Positions 42,898-53,387 of a stretch of DNA of 64,000 bases are shown piece by piece. This DNA is from Polytrichum commune (Eukaryota > Streptophyta > Polytrichopsida > Polytrichales > Polytrichaceae): NCBI GenBank assembly GCA_950295325.1, contig OX485805.1:43982758-44046757 (forward strand), read 5' to 3'. The notes under the pieces are model-generated. The model did no database searches. It saw only the letters and a program-made list of their open reading frames with translations, and was not told the DNA's origin. The number at the start of each line of letters is the position of its first letter. Within the stretch, counting starts at the first letter, position 1. A program made the translations under genes and the position numbers.

Positions 42898-43469
42898 ATG
42901 GTAGGGTCACTTATTAAGGCTCATTTATTTGGAAGTATGGAGGATGATGAGGAGTGTGATTACGATCACAAATTGATAGATGATTCTAGTGCACAAGGTG
43001 GTGACAAGGAAAATTGTAGTGTTGGAGAGATAATTCAAACATGTGCAAGGATGTTTGTCATAGAGACGGAATTGATGCAATCACTAGTTGAAAACGATTT
43101 ACATGAATGTGTGGAGTTGTAAAATGAGCTTTGACATGCCTTGGATATTCTAATTGATGAACATGAAAATGTTGAAATGCCCTCTCAATCTAAACCCTAA
43201 ACTGACGCAAATCATGATACTATGTTTTAAATTAAAAAAATCTCTCTCTCTATATATATATATATATAAGAAGAAAGAAAAAAAAAGTGTGGTAGACCAA
43301 AAAAATTGCTCCAATTAAAGTTTGGATTGTTGGGAGGGTTTATAGGATGCGTAGAAAATTTGGAAATCGTTGGGTGGAGTATAGGGATCCAATTGACTTG
43401 ATGGACCGTCCATTAGACACATGGAGATTGGTTTATGTTGGTATCAAAAAAGGAACCAACAATAAGTAG
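42898..43469 (+). pseudogene. Degraded reading frame of transposon-like character
   Basis: An acidic frame at 42,898-43,122 (GSMEDDEECDYDHKLIDD..) continues after two stops as HALDILIDEHENVEMP. A second frame at about 43,300-43,467 reads KVWIVGRVYRMRRKFGNRW followed by EYRDPIDLMDRPLDTWRLV. I do not recognise the family. The second part has a diverged relative near 29.45 kb on the minus strand, so it belongs to a repeated sequence. A TC/TA microsatellite interrupts at 43,241-43,269. Confidence 0.35.
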
Positions 43470-44660
43470 ACTTACAATTTTACAGAACATTTGATAGTAC
43501 ATTTAGAAACAATAGTGGCATTAGCTTCTGTGACATATATTTTAGACTTAGATGCTCATGAGTTACATCCGGGGGATAAAAAAGTCTTTAGCATCTTTAT
43601 TAATGAATGCTATGGTTCTATGTTATACATATGATAGAGTTCATTGTTATTCAAAAGCATATTTGTATGCTTATGTTAATGACTTTATATGTTATAAAGT
43701 ATTTTAGGTAAAAATATTGTCACTTGTATTTTTATCATTGAAATTGCACATGTATTGCTTGATATGAATAAAAAAATCATATTGTATATAGGGGTTTTTA
43801 GAGTATGTTGTGAACACACGTGATTCTTGGTTTTTGATGAAAGGTGCACCCCCCGGGGTATATATGTGGCCATATGATTAGTGTCCAAGGAGGATTTTGG
43901 GCATAATTGAGCAATATCCTAGTGTTTCCAAGTCCAAGTGGTTACATAACATTCTTGAGCTGCATGGTTGTGTTCCATTCTATATTTAGGATTTGACATG
44001 GGACTCCGCTATCTTACCTTCATGGGAAGAAACTTAGAAAATAAGAAGAAATTCACTCTGGTACATATAATGAATAATGAATAGTGTTGGTATGAATATT
44101 ATGAATAGTGTCAGTATTTTCAGTGATAGTGCTCAAAATCAAAGCATTTTCCCATTCTCCATTGAGTGCCAATGTTTGCATATCAAGCACATGTTGCACA
44201 ATCATGTGCAACAATGTGCAACCTATATAAAGCCAATGCAACAAGAATCCTACCTCTTTTCTCAAGATGATCTATCATGCTCTCATTTCCTTCCTCACCA
44301 ATGTAAAACTAAAAAATCAAAAAATCAAAAACTAAAATTAAAATAATAAAATTTTATTATGCCTAATTTTTAAAAAAAGTGAGAATGAAGATATGTAACT
44401 AGTGAGGTCGGGTTGCTCCCTCTTTCCCACCAATAAAATATGCAATGGTCTCTCAAGATAGTCCATCCTCACTTCACACTATGTTTGAGGTCCCGTCACT
44501 ACACAAAATGGCTTTCCCAACATCCATGGTACAGCCTTTGGATGATAATCAAGGGCCCTCACCATTTCATGGTCATGGCCCTTGGCTCATGTATGAAGTG
44601 GCCCTTAAATCGTCCATTTTTTTATCGGAGTTGAAAATAGATGCTTTGAACCAATAAAAG
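43470..44660. other. Intergenic, no gene recognised
   Basis: AT-rich, with only short unsupported frames. A palindromic stretch around 44,170-44,222 (GCACATGTTGCACAATCATGTGCAACAATGTGCAACC) contains overlapping GTGCAAC/GTTGCAC words. Confidence 0.4.
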
Positions 44661-45053
44661 AGAGACCAACCTTGAAACCCAGCTCCTCGAAGCTATGCAC
44701 ATATCAAGGCTTGACCTTCTTTTACCTTGGCCTACCAACCTCCGTTTTGAAACCGGCATTTTCGAATGTGTGTGGCCTCCCCTTCATCCATGTTGGCATT
44801 ACATGACACTAGTGAGCCGTTACATGGACCTGGTCGACAATGGATGCCTCGACCTTAAACGTCCCTTTTCCACTCCGATCTAAGACAGTGGTTTTGCAAG
44901 GCTAAAAACCTATGTTTCCAATTGGAGTTAAGGGTGGAAGCTTTTAAATAAAAAACGAGGCACAAACCTTGAAACCAACCTCCTCATAGCGAGGCACATG
45001 TCAAGGCCAAAATTCTTTTACCTTCCCTTACCAATTTACTCCGTTTTGGAAAC
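44661..45053 (+). repeat. Pair of diverged direct repeats (about 100 bp each)
   Basis: Unit 1 (about 44,663-44,760: AACCTTGAAACCCAGCTCCTCG..CTTTTACCTTGGCCTACCAACCTCCGTTTTG) and unit 2 (about 44,965-45,053: AACCTTGAAACCAACCTCCTCA..CTTTTACCTTCCCTTACCAATTTACTCCGTTTTG) align along their length, about 300 bp apart. No coding function is evident. Confidence 0.6.
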
Positions 45054-45274
45054 TACACAAAATATGATATTTAGTGTGACAAACTGTTTGGAGTTACATG
45101 TTCTTATATCTTTTTATTATTGATGTATTTTTTTACCAAGTAAATGTGATGTTCTAGAGTGTCCAAACAACCAATTCGACTATGGTTGGTCAAAAAAATG
45201 AGATCCACAATAGACAGTTATAGCATTGCGTAATTCCAAATAGCAAGTCACACTAAATATCATATTTTGTGTAG
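45053..45274. mobile_element. MITE with CTACACAAAATATGATATTTAGTGTGAC ends (222 bp)
   Basis: The left end CTACACAAAATATGATATTT and the reverse complement of the right end are identical over the first 28 bp (to TTAGTGTGAC), then remain similar (AAACTGTTTGGAGTTAC against TTGCTATTTGGAATTAC). It belongs to the same family as 19,429-19,637. The two ends are nearly perfect, so this is the younger member. Confidence 0.78.
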
Positions 45275-46067
45275 CGTTTTCGGACATGTGAGGCCTATCT
45301 AAGAAATCACAAAAATGGCCGTACAGAGTATATGTATTGGAAATCCGGCCTATACAGATTTCAACACTTTGGCATCATATATATTTTTAGGTTATGTTGA
45401 ATTGTTTGTGGAGGGAGTCCGAGTGTGGTGGCCCGCATTTGTAAAGGCACTTTGGTGCACTTTGTGTTGACTGGCGTTGGGTCGTTGGAGCTTAAATTTC
45501 CAAAGGCTAAAGTGAGGAGCATTTTGTCTCGATCTTGAGGTTTGTCAAATGTCATGGCCAATGATCACAATAATAATGTGGACAAACACTTATGTTGGAA
45601 GGTGGCCACGATTGCTAACTAAGTAAGTTGGGGTTTGGAAAGGATGAAAGTGAATCCATAAAATCCAAAAGAAACACACACAATTATAACTTCTCCGAAC
45701 TCGACAACTTCTTGTTTAGGTTTCATGACATTTTTCAGTTGACTTTGTGCGTTGGGTGAGGCCCGGAATAACCGAGATTCTATTTAGAATTTTTATATTT
45801 ACTTATTTTGCTAACAAAGCATTGTTCTAGTATATTGAGGCTTAAAAACCTCAGGTGAAGCAATGTCCATGGAACGATTGATAGTTGTTGAGTAATGTTA
45901 CGTTTCTTTTATAATGTTCTTTTATTTGTTTCTAGAATTTTTATTTCAAATTTATTTCTTTATTTATTAAAAAATAAAAATAAAATAGAAAACTAAAAAA
46001 ACTTTGAGAGCTTCCATAGAATGGTGGGCAAGATTAGACTTGAATGGTGGCTCATTGGGAAGGTCTT
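45275..46067. other. Intergenic, repeat-derived
   Basis: The stretch at about 45,385-45,560 (GGTTATGTTGAATTGTTTGTGGAGG..GTTGGGTCGTTGGAGCTTAAATTTC) is a diverged copy of 1,924-2,100 (GGTTATGTCGTGTTGTTTGTGGAGG..GTTGGGTCATT), so it is a dispersed repeat. No gene is present. Confidence 0.5.
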
Positions 46068-46460
46068 GAGATAATAGAGTTATTTGTAAGGTAAAGTAGA
46101 TGAAAGCATGGGTTTAGTCCCAAACCCTGATTTTATGAGACTTAACACATCGTCAACCAAGTCTTTTTGATGCTTAAATGGCCATACACAAAGAGTGGTG
46201 GCTGGCTATTAAAAATCCAGTTCTTAGCTTGTCCTACTAGGATGGGTGGGTCAAGCTAGCCTAGAATAGGCCAATCCGGGATTCAAGATAGTGGATCTCA
46301 TACGCATACCTTATTTTAGATCCCAATATTCTCAAAGGTTGAGAGGTGGGAAAAAGGAGATCCCGAAAGTTTCACCCAATTTTCAAAATAGGCTCTAGTA
46401 CACAATGAGCTAACAAACTCTTCATAGAAAGTTTTTTAAAGAAGGATCAAACCAACTCTT
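46068..46460 (-). mobile_element. Dispersed repeat of the AGAGTTAT family, reverse orientation
   Basis: One end reads AGAGTTATTTGTAAGGTAAAG at 46,075. The interior, read on the minus strand, gives GAGCCTATTTTGAAAATTGGGTG, GGGATCTAAAATAAG and CTAGGCTAGCTTGACCCACC, matching the order in the members at 19.84 kb and 62.06 kb. It has no coding capacity. Confidence 0.5.
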
Positions 46461-47056
46461 TCCAGCTACTACCACTGGTAGCCACATTGCTACAATGAAG
46501 TGAATTGATTTACACGTTAAAAAATTTGGATCTTTGCCTTGCAAGGTGCCATCTCCACTTTTCTTTAGTAAGAGGTGGCGCAAACTAGCTTCGCTCCACT
46601 TAGTGAAAGTAGCCACAATGAGCTCCATTGTGAGCCATGGATGGAGCCCATCCTCCCATCCAAGGGCTCATGTCACCTAGGTTTTAGTTTAATGAGGTAC
46701 CAATTTCTCCAGTATTTACCCCTCTAGTCACCATTCTCTTGCTTCTTTAGCATGTACCTTGTAGCCTCTTTGCTCTTGTATGTTAGAACTTAGTATATAG
46801 ACATATACTCCATGTACATTTTCTAGCATATCCTATATTTGTTAAAGGCCAACCTCCCTCCCTACTTATTTATACTTGTAGATGTGATTGTATGACTAGT
46901 CATTTTGGGTGTATTCTCTTGTTCAAGTGGGTTGGTCCAATCATTTTGGGTGTAGAAATGCTTTAGTGGGGAAAGTTTCCATGGTGGTGGTAGTGCTAGT
47001 TGGTCTTTGTAACTTTTGGGTTGAGGGGAGGGGGAGGGGCGTGATTGCCCTTTGCC
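46461..47056. other. Intergenic, no gene recognised
   Basis: Short open frames only. Nothing in this stretch resembles a known domain. Confidence 0.4.
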
Positions 47057-49554
47057 CAACTGTGGGAACACACAAACACCAAAATATCCGGATTGGCGTT
47101 TTTAAGTGCCTAATCCGGTTTTGTCCGGATGACCCTAGTATCGTCCAGGGATTCTGTGAAGTGTAGGAGGTCGAGAACTCCCCGTACCCGCTTATCTTCC
47201 ACTCCTTAGCCGAATTTCCGGAAACCCCGGTTCCGGCCTTCCGGTCTTTTGGAAACTCTTCCTCCTCCGGAGTTTGCCTTTCCGGATTGTATCTTTAGGT
47301 CCTAATTATAATACTTACTCACCCCTATAGTCCAGATTTACCCCTCTACGTTCTACCCTCTAGAATAGTTGGTTTCTTCCGGTGAAGACGTCCCTTATAA
47401 GGTTGGGATCCGGATATTCCCTCACAACCAATCCGGATTGGCCAAATCCGTCTTGGTAGGTCACACAGGGAAATCCGGATTATATCTTAGCTAGGACTAC
47501 AACGACCGGAGTATTCCGGATTCCACCCGGAGATCTGACTCGACAAGATAAGTGGGTGATCCGTACCACTTTCCGGATTGTCCCGTCCAAAAGCGGTGAG
47601 ACCTCTTCAGAAGATCAGATTGGCGCAAGTCCAGATCCCTTCCGGATCTTTACCCAGTCCTCCCCACGGCTATCTCACCTAGACGTTACCCAGACATCCG
47701 GAACAATGAGGTCCCCTTCCCACTACACTCTGGAGATGGCCTCCGACCCGGAATCCTAACTGTTCCGGTCCTTCCCTCCTCTTTCTGACGGATCGATCCG
47801 GCTACCACTGCCTTGGACTCTACTCAATCTGAGCTAACTGAGCGATCCGTACCACTTTCCGGATTGGTCCGTCTAAGGGCGGTGGGACCTCTTCAGAAGC
47901 TCAGACGGCGCAAATCCGGATCCGTTCCGGATCTCACCCAATCCTCCCAGCGGCTATCCCACCTAGACGTTACTCAACCATCTAGAATAGTGAGGTTTCC
48001 CTCCCACTACACACAGAGAGGATCCGCAAGGCAATAACTAGATCTGATCCGGGTCTCTTCTCCCATGTCCTATTCGGAACTCCTATCCCCTCATGCTCTC
48101 TCTCCTCCGCTAACGATCTCCGAATCATTCGTACACAAAATCAATCAAGGAAAGTCAAGGAGTGAGAAATCAAGGAGTTTATTAGAGTAGGAGCAATCAA
48201 AATACAACAATGGAGAAGGAACGCCTCTCCAGCTCCTTATTCAGCCTTAAGTAGAGGCCCAAAATCCCTAATCTGAAGGCGGCGGCCCAGGCGGCTGCCC
48301 CTAAAAAAACCCTAACTGCTTCCGTCCTCCCGGATTTCCTGGATCCAGATCCGGATTTTCCGCTGACAAAACCCAAGGAAGAATTTTATTCCTCAACTTC
48401 AAAAACTCTTAAGTCCTATCTTCCTATCTTTATTCTGCCTAACTAATCTAACTACCGTCCTAAGCTAAGAAGAGCGGTGCTTCTTCTGAGTTGCTCCCTC
48501 CTTCGAATGGCTGCTGAGGCCGCTGACGGCGGATGAGCCCCCTCCCGGCGATGCCTTCTGTAGTCGCGTAAGCATCCTCCTTGTGTTTGGAGAAGGGGCA
48601 ATCTCGTCCTCCGAGTCCCCTGCTCCTTCTGTTCGTGGTGTTCCGGAAACTGTACTTCCCTTCCGGACGCTCCGGATCGGGGAAGGATCGCTTCCGGTGC
48701 GCTGTTCCGGATTCTGTCCGCCCGAGATCGAGGTAGTCCGCGGATCATTGGTGGAGGCCACCCTTGAGGGTGGCGGAGGGAATGTGTTCACCATGCATTT
48801 GGCAGTCCGGAGGAGATGACGGTGAGGCTTGGGTCATAGGGGCCTTACCCCTATTTGGAGTCGCCTCTCGATCCGGAGTTCAGTACCTTATAGGGGTCCG
48901 AGCTCTGTCCGGAGTCCGGGACCGATCTGAGGTCCGCGGAACAGGGGACTGGCCTCGTCCGGATCTAACAGACCCGGTGCTCTTCCGCCTCACTTGGGGA
49001 GAGCGGATCCTTTCCGGAGCTCTTCCGGAACTGGCAAGCCGAGAGCCGCCTCCCTGCTGGCTGGGTACTGCAGCCGTTGGCAGATTCTGGACCAGGGCGA
49101 CTTCACCAACTACCTCGTAGAGGGTTCCGGTTGGTGACCCAGGCGGACCCGGATAGGGTACCCACCGGGGTGTTCCGCTGGGCGGAGCCACCTTCTGGAT
49201 TTCCGCCAGGAGATCCTTCATCGTCCGTAAGTATTTCACGAGGATGGGGAGGGCTTGCCTAGCGGAAGACGGTTCTCCACTTCCGGACTGTTGGGTAAAC
49301 GTGGCGTAACCGTTACTTGGTCCGGACGAGCGGTCCAGACCATAATCAAACGGTCCTCCTAGTCCAATTTGCCGGACCGGTAATAGTACCCCTTTTTATC
49401 ATTTTTATCGTGCAAGGCGGATTTAGAACGCCCTATTTCCTAGTACAATTAATTTACCCTAAGAGACCCTATTGTCCTCATACAAGCAGGGTAAAATACG
49501 GAAAATGGATCCGTATTTCCGTATTTCCGTAGAATATTGGGCTCCCACACCAAC
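47057..49554 (-). mobile_element. LTR-bounded element (solo LTR or deleted retrotransposon), TCCGGA-rich
   Basis: The unit 47,062-49,549 starts TGTGGGAACAC and ends GGGCTCCCACA, giving TG..CA ends with a 7-bp inverted match (TGTGGGA/TCCCACA). The 5-bp direct repeat CCAAC flanks it at 47,057-47,061 and 49,550-49,554, as expected for integrase-mediated insertion. It is GC-rich against AT-rich flanks and crowded with TCCGG/CCGGA words. No second internal LTR boundary was found, so a 2.49-kb solo LTR or heavily deleted element is likely. On the minus strand, frames at 49,239-48,880 and 48,794-48,465 are proline/serine/arginine-rich (for example SEDEIAPSPNTRRMLTRLQ) and may be gag-like remnants. 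Minus-strand orientation is inferred from a TATA-like AAAATGATAAAAAGGGG near 49,395-49,412. Confidence 0.68.
47556..48020 (+). repeat. Two 170-bp direct repeats inside the LTR-bounded element
   Basis: The block GATCCGTACCACTTTCCGGA..CCTCTTCAGAAG..CACCTAGACGTTAC..CCCACTACAC occurs at about 47,558-47,727 and again at about 47,843-48,013. The spacing is about 285 bp. Internal tandem duplication of this kind is common in LTR regulatory regions. Confidence 0.75.
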
Positions 49555-51044
49555 CATGTAATGTCATCCATCGTGGATGAAATGCATTTCATGAGCATTT
49601 GCGCCATGTATGTGTTCACATACTACATATATAATCAACGGGGAGGTGAGAGTGGATGACAATTTGTACGGGTAGCAAGAAATCATCCTTCTAAAGGCGT
49701 TTATGTGGCAACCCTTTATTCATCTGCCACATTCATATTTTTCATCCAAGTTATTTTTTCATCCATATTAAGAACCTCGTATTTATAATTTCTCATCCAT
49801 TTGATCAACCTGATGAGGTATCTTTTTGAAGGGGGGGGGGGGTGGGACTCTTTTTTGCCAATGACATGCGTGGGTGACTATGAAATAAAAACCCCTATAA
49901 ACGAGATATTTACAGAGAAAAAGAAATGTATACCTACTAATGGTACGCTAGAAAATGGACTCGTGTATTTATACCAAGTTTTTCAATTTAATGTGATAAA
50001 AGCCTCCACTACATACAAAAATATATATATAAATCATGAAATAAATAGGCTTTTATTACATTTACAATTCACTATCACTTTCCAAAGAGAAAGTAATTAT
50101 ACACTTTTTCATTCATGGGATGTAACTCGTAATTAGTGGGCCTTGAAACACACGTTATTGACCTGCAAAATGTAATTTTGATGAAACTAGCATATCTACT
50201 GTCAATCTTATCTATACACCTTAGGGCTCCCTTTGTACATATACCTTTCCTTCAAAGATTAATAGCCTTTTTCTAAATGTACACACTCGAAAAAAACAAC
50301 ACCTCTAACTTATCTATACTATGTACACTAACGCCTCAAATAATACATATTTCTACACTCACATTAGTTCGTACATAGTATGAAGAGTCCACTCCTGGGG
50401 GATATATTATAAAGTATGATGTGAAGACCTAAGTTAGAAGTGACTCGCAAACCAAAAGTCTAAAGAATGACCTTGAACTACATTTGTGTGGTGGGAGGAA
50501 CAATGTTGTCATTGGTTTCCACCAAATTAGATTTACTTTGCTTCAAGGTTAATCTCATCTAATTATGAATAAAAAAACATTTAATTAACCAAAAGTGTTG
50601 GTTGTTTGACATGTTTCAAAATTGGGGGGGGGGTGGGGGTGGGGGAGGGAAATCCATGTCAAGAACAAGCTTATTTTCTTCATACAATATTATTGTCTCT
50701 AACAAAGAGGAAAATACATTAAAAAATCATCCTATGAACTAATCGTGTTCATAACATCACTAAGCACTATGCATTTGTTTTGTGAGCCCTGAAAATATAA
50801 CAGCAGGATGCACAAATCTTGCACAGGGAGACTCAAATTCAAACTAAGCTCCTAACGTTCCATGATTATATTTCCATGATCCACATATGCTCAATAATGT
50901 TATGCTCAAGAAACATGTACAACTGAACAGGTTATTCAACCTAGGCATGTTTTAGTATGTAAAATTCCATTACACTTACATATAAATTAATCTAATCCTA
51001 AACAAAACACTCCAAAGTGAGGCTTGTAAAGTGAGTTTGAGAAA
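49555..51044. other. Intergenic, no gene recognised
   Basis: AT-rich. Contains G-runs at about 49,831-49,842 and a G-rich tract at about 50,624-50,648. A 111-codon open frame at 49,801-50,136 has no recognisable motif and low-complexity composition. Confidence 0.4.
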
Positions 51045-51685
51045 GTGTTGAGGCCCATTTTGGGCCTTATAGTAGTGACCCTTTTAGGGTTTGATATCTA
51101 TGGGGTAAGAGGACACCGGATCGTGTGCCTTTACTTGAAAAGGCTTTTGGGGGAGGCTAGATCTTTCCATATCGTTGGCCACATATACTTAGGCCGGTGC
51201 CACACGGGGGGCACCGGTAGGGATTCTGTGTGGCACCGGCAAGGATTCAAGGAAGGGGATTGGCCTGCCAGACAAAGGCCCTACCTCACGGCCGGCAGTC
51301 CAAACCGCGGGAAGCGGACGTGGCAACTGCTAGCGTCAAGGAAAACTTCCAGCCACCGGCGCCTAGAAGTCCACAAAAATAGGGCTCCCTACCTCCGCGG
51401 GCAACCCTGCTGCTCCGAGCTCCGACTATGCTGCTGCCCGGTGCTGGCTCCAAAAGCCTGCTGTGAAAGGAGACATGCTTCGACAACCCTGAGCTTCAAG
51501 CAACCTCCAAGCTTCAACAAGCCTTCACCCTGTGCAAGCTTTGACGAGCCCTCGCCAATGCCATAAATGTCGCCCTCTGCCCATCACCGATCGAACTCCT
51601 TGGTTTTTTGTTTTTTTTTTGTAGTGTTTTTTTGGAAACCCTTCCGCTTGGTTACAATTTTCTTGGTTTATTGTTTGTCATTGCC

Positions 51686-53361
51686 ATGGATTCACAGGGA
51701 CCTCCGCGAGACAACATTCCCAACAATTCAATTCACGTCCCCACTAGCAACCCTCCTGTTGTGGGCGGCGAGGTACGTGTACAAGGAAGTAGCATCCCCC
51801 CTGCACCATTCTTTCCAGGTTTTCCACACCATGGCAGTCAAATGTCATTTCTCTTCCCTCACACCTTCATGCCTCAGCTTCCGGGTGGTGGGTTTGCACC
51901 TCCTGTCCAGGGCACGCTTAGCGGCAACGCCAACTTTGCGGCAGGCTCCCTAAAGCGGGTTTCACAAGAATGTGGCATAGACCAAACGAAATCCACCAAG
52001 AAGCGGAGAGTGGCTCGGAAAAAACCAAAAATCGTGGAATTGGACGACGTGAAGGACGATGTGGATGTTCAGAAGAGCAATGAGCATTGGAAGGACCATT
52101 GGGTCATCCAGTTGATTAGCATTCGTGGAGAAATGCATAGCACTTTCTCCGCACCCCCGAAGCAACGTGATGTTTGCTCTTCCTTTTTTGTGTATTGTTT
52201 TCCATCCCTAAATTGGTGGAATTTCCACATTCCTCTTCTCGTGCTCACATCTCTTGCAAGATTCCAGATTTATGAATTATAGCAGATATACAGATTTCAG
52301 ATTTCAGATTACAGCACATTTCAGCAGGTTTAGGATTTCGGATTTCGGATTTCACATTTCACATTTACAGATTTACAGCACATTTACAGATTCCTGTTTA
52401 CAGCAGATTATAGTAGGTTTAGGATTTTAGATTTTAGATTTGCAGAATTACAGATTTACAACAGTTTTACAGATTTCAGGTTGCTACAGATTTTAGATTT
52501 TAGATTTTAGATTTATGGATTCCATATCACAGCAGATTACAACAATTTTGGAATTTTAGATTTTAGATTTACATAATTACATATTTAAAGCAATTTTACA
52601 GATTTCAAGTTGCAGCAGGTTGCAGATTTCACATCTAAGCAGATTGTTGCAGCAGACTCTGTTTTTTTTTTGTCTTCAAATCTCATGAATTTTGCAACGG
52701 TGCTTCCTTAATTTATGTAATGTTATTGTTTATTTTTGCCTTGTTCAATTTCTGTGCATGATACCGGAGTTGTTTAGGCATGTGTATACTTGAAATTGCT
52801 TTAATTCATGATCAACAAAAAATCGGCGTCAGTTTTTGACTTGAAGAGGCTTCTTGCACTCCGGATTCATGTGTAGGTGTGGACAATTGGTCGCGGCTAC
52901 ACACGAAACTTGTTTCTATGTGCCCGGATTTTCCGAAGGATAGCGAGGCATGTCGCAAAAAGTGGAGTGTCATCTACAACGACTACAAGGAGGACAAGGC
53001 TTTGAACTTAAAGTCCGGTTCGCAACGTTCAGATAAATGCCGTTGGTTTCAATTGGTTGGCGAATTCATGTTTGACTGAGCGAACGTTGTGTCGCATGCG
53101 CACGCCAATGCGGTGGGTGGAGATGGAGTGAAGTGCACGACAACATCGAAAACGAACACCACGGAGCAAAGGAGTGGGGAGAGCTCATCCAAATCGCCGG
53201 AGCCCAAGCGGAAGGAGGACATGTTTATGGAGCGATGCATAGGTGAGATTCGTGAGAGTAGCAAGGCTCTAATGGAGAGCTTGAAGACTAACGATGACAT
53301 AAAGATGGTTTTACTTATGAGCATGCAACAAACCATGCAGAAATTGGTAGACAAGTTGTAG
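51686..53361 (+). pseudogene. PIF/Harbinger element A: Myb/SANT-like accessory ORF1 (one stop)
   Basis: Exon 1 is 51,686-52,166 and exon 2 is 52,877-53,361, joined in phase 1. The N-terminal part is proline-rich. It is followed by a basic nuclear-localisation-like stretch (STKKRRVARKKPK) and a trihelix/Myb-SANT-like segment (HWKDHWVIQLISIRGEM..DNWSRLHTKL..SEACRKKWSVIYNDYKEDK..SDKCRWFQLVGEF). A C-terminal helical tail follows (MVLLMSMQQTMQKLVDKL). Harbinger elements encode such a DNA-binding partner that helps the transposase enter the nucleus. The frame is broken once by TGA at 53,077-53,079. The copy in element B has the same two-exon layout and the same exon 1 length (481 nt). Confidence 0.75.
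52270..52640 (+). repeat. Degenerate short-period repeat (TTTTAGA / ACAGATTT) in the ORF1 intron
   Basis: The intron is filled with 7-10-bp variants: GATTTCAGATTTCAGATTAC, GATTTCGGATTTCGGATTTC, and a pure run GATTTTAGATTTTAGATTTT near 52,493-52,515. It resembles slippage of a 7-mer. No equivalent tract is present in the intron of element B. Confidence 0.65.
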
Positions 53362-53387
53362 GCAGTCACGTACTACGTGGCATGTAA

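Noticed and set aside
51045-51566. 173-codon open frame upstream of Harbinger ORF1
   Set aside because: GC-rich, no recognisable domain, and it lies in the non-coding leader of element A; arginine/leucine-rich composition is typical of chance frames in GC-rich DNA.
52440-52520. Interstitial telomere repeat
   Set aside because: The unit is TTTTAGA or GATTTCA-like, not TTTAGGG, and it grades into other 7-10-mers, so slippage explains it better.
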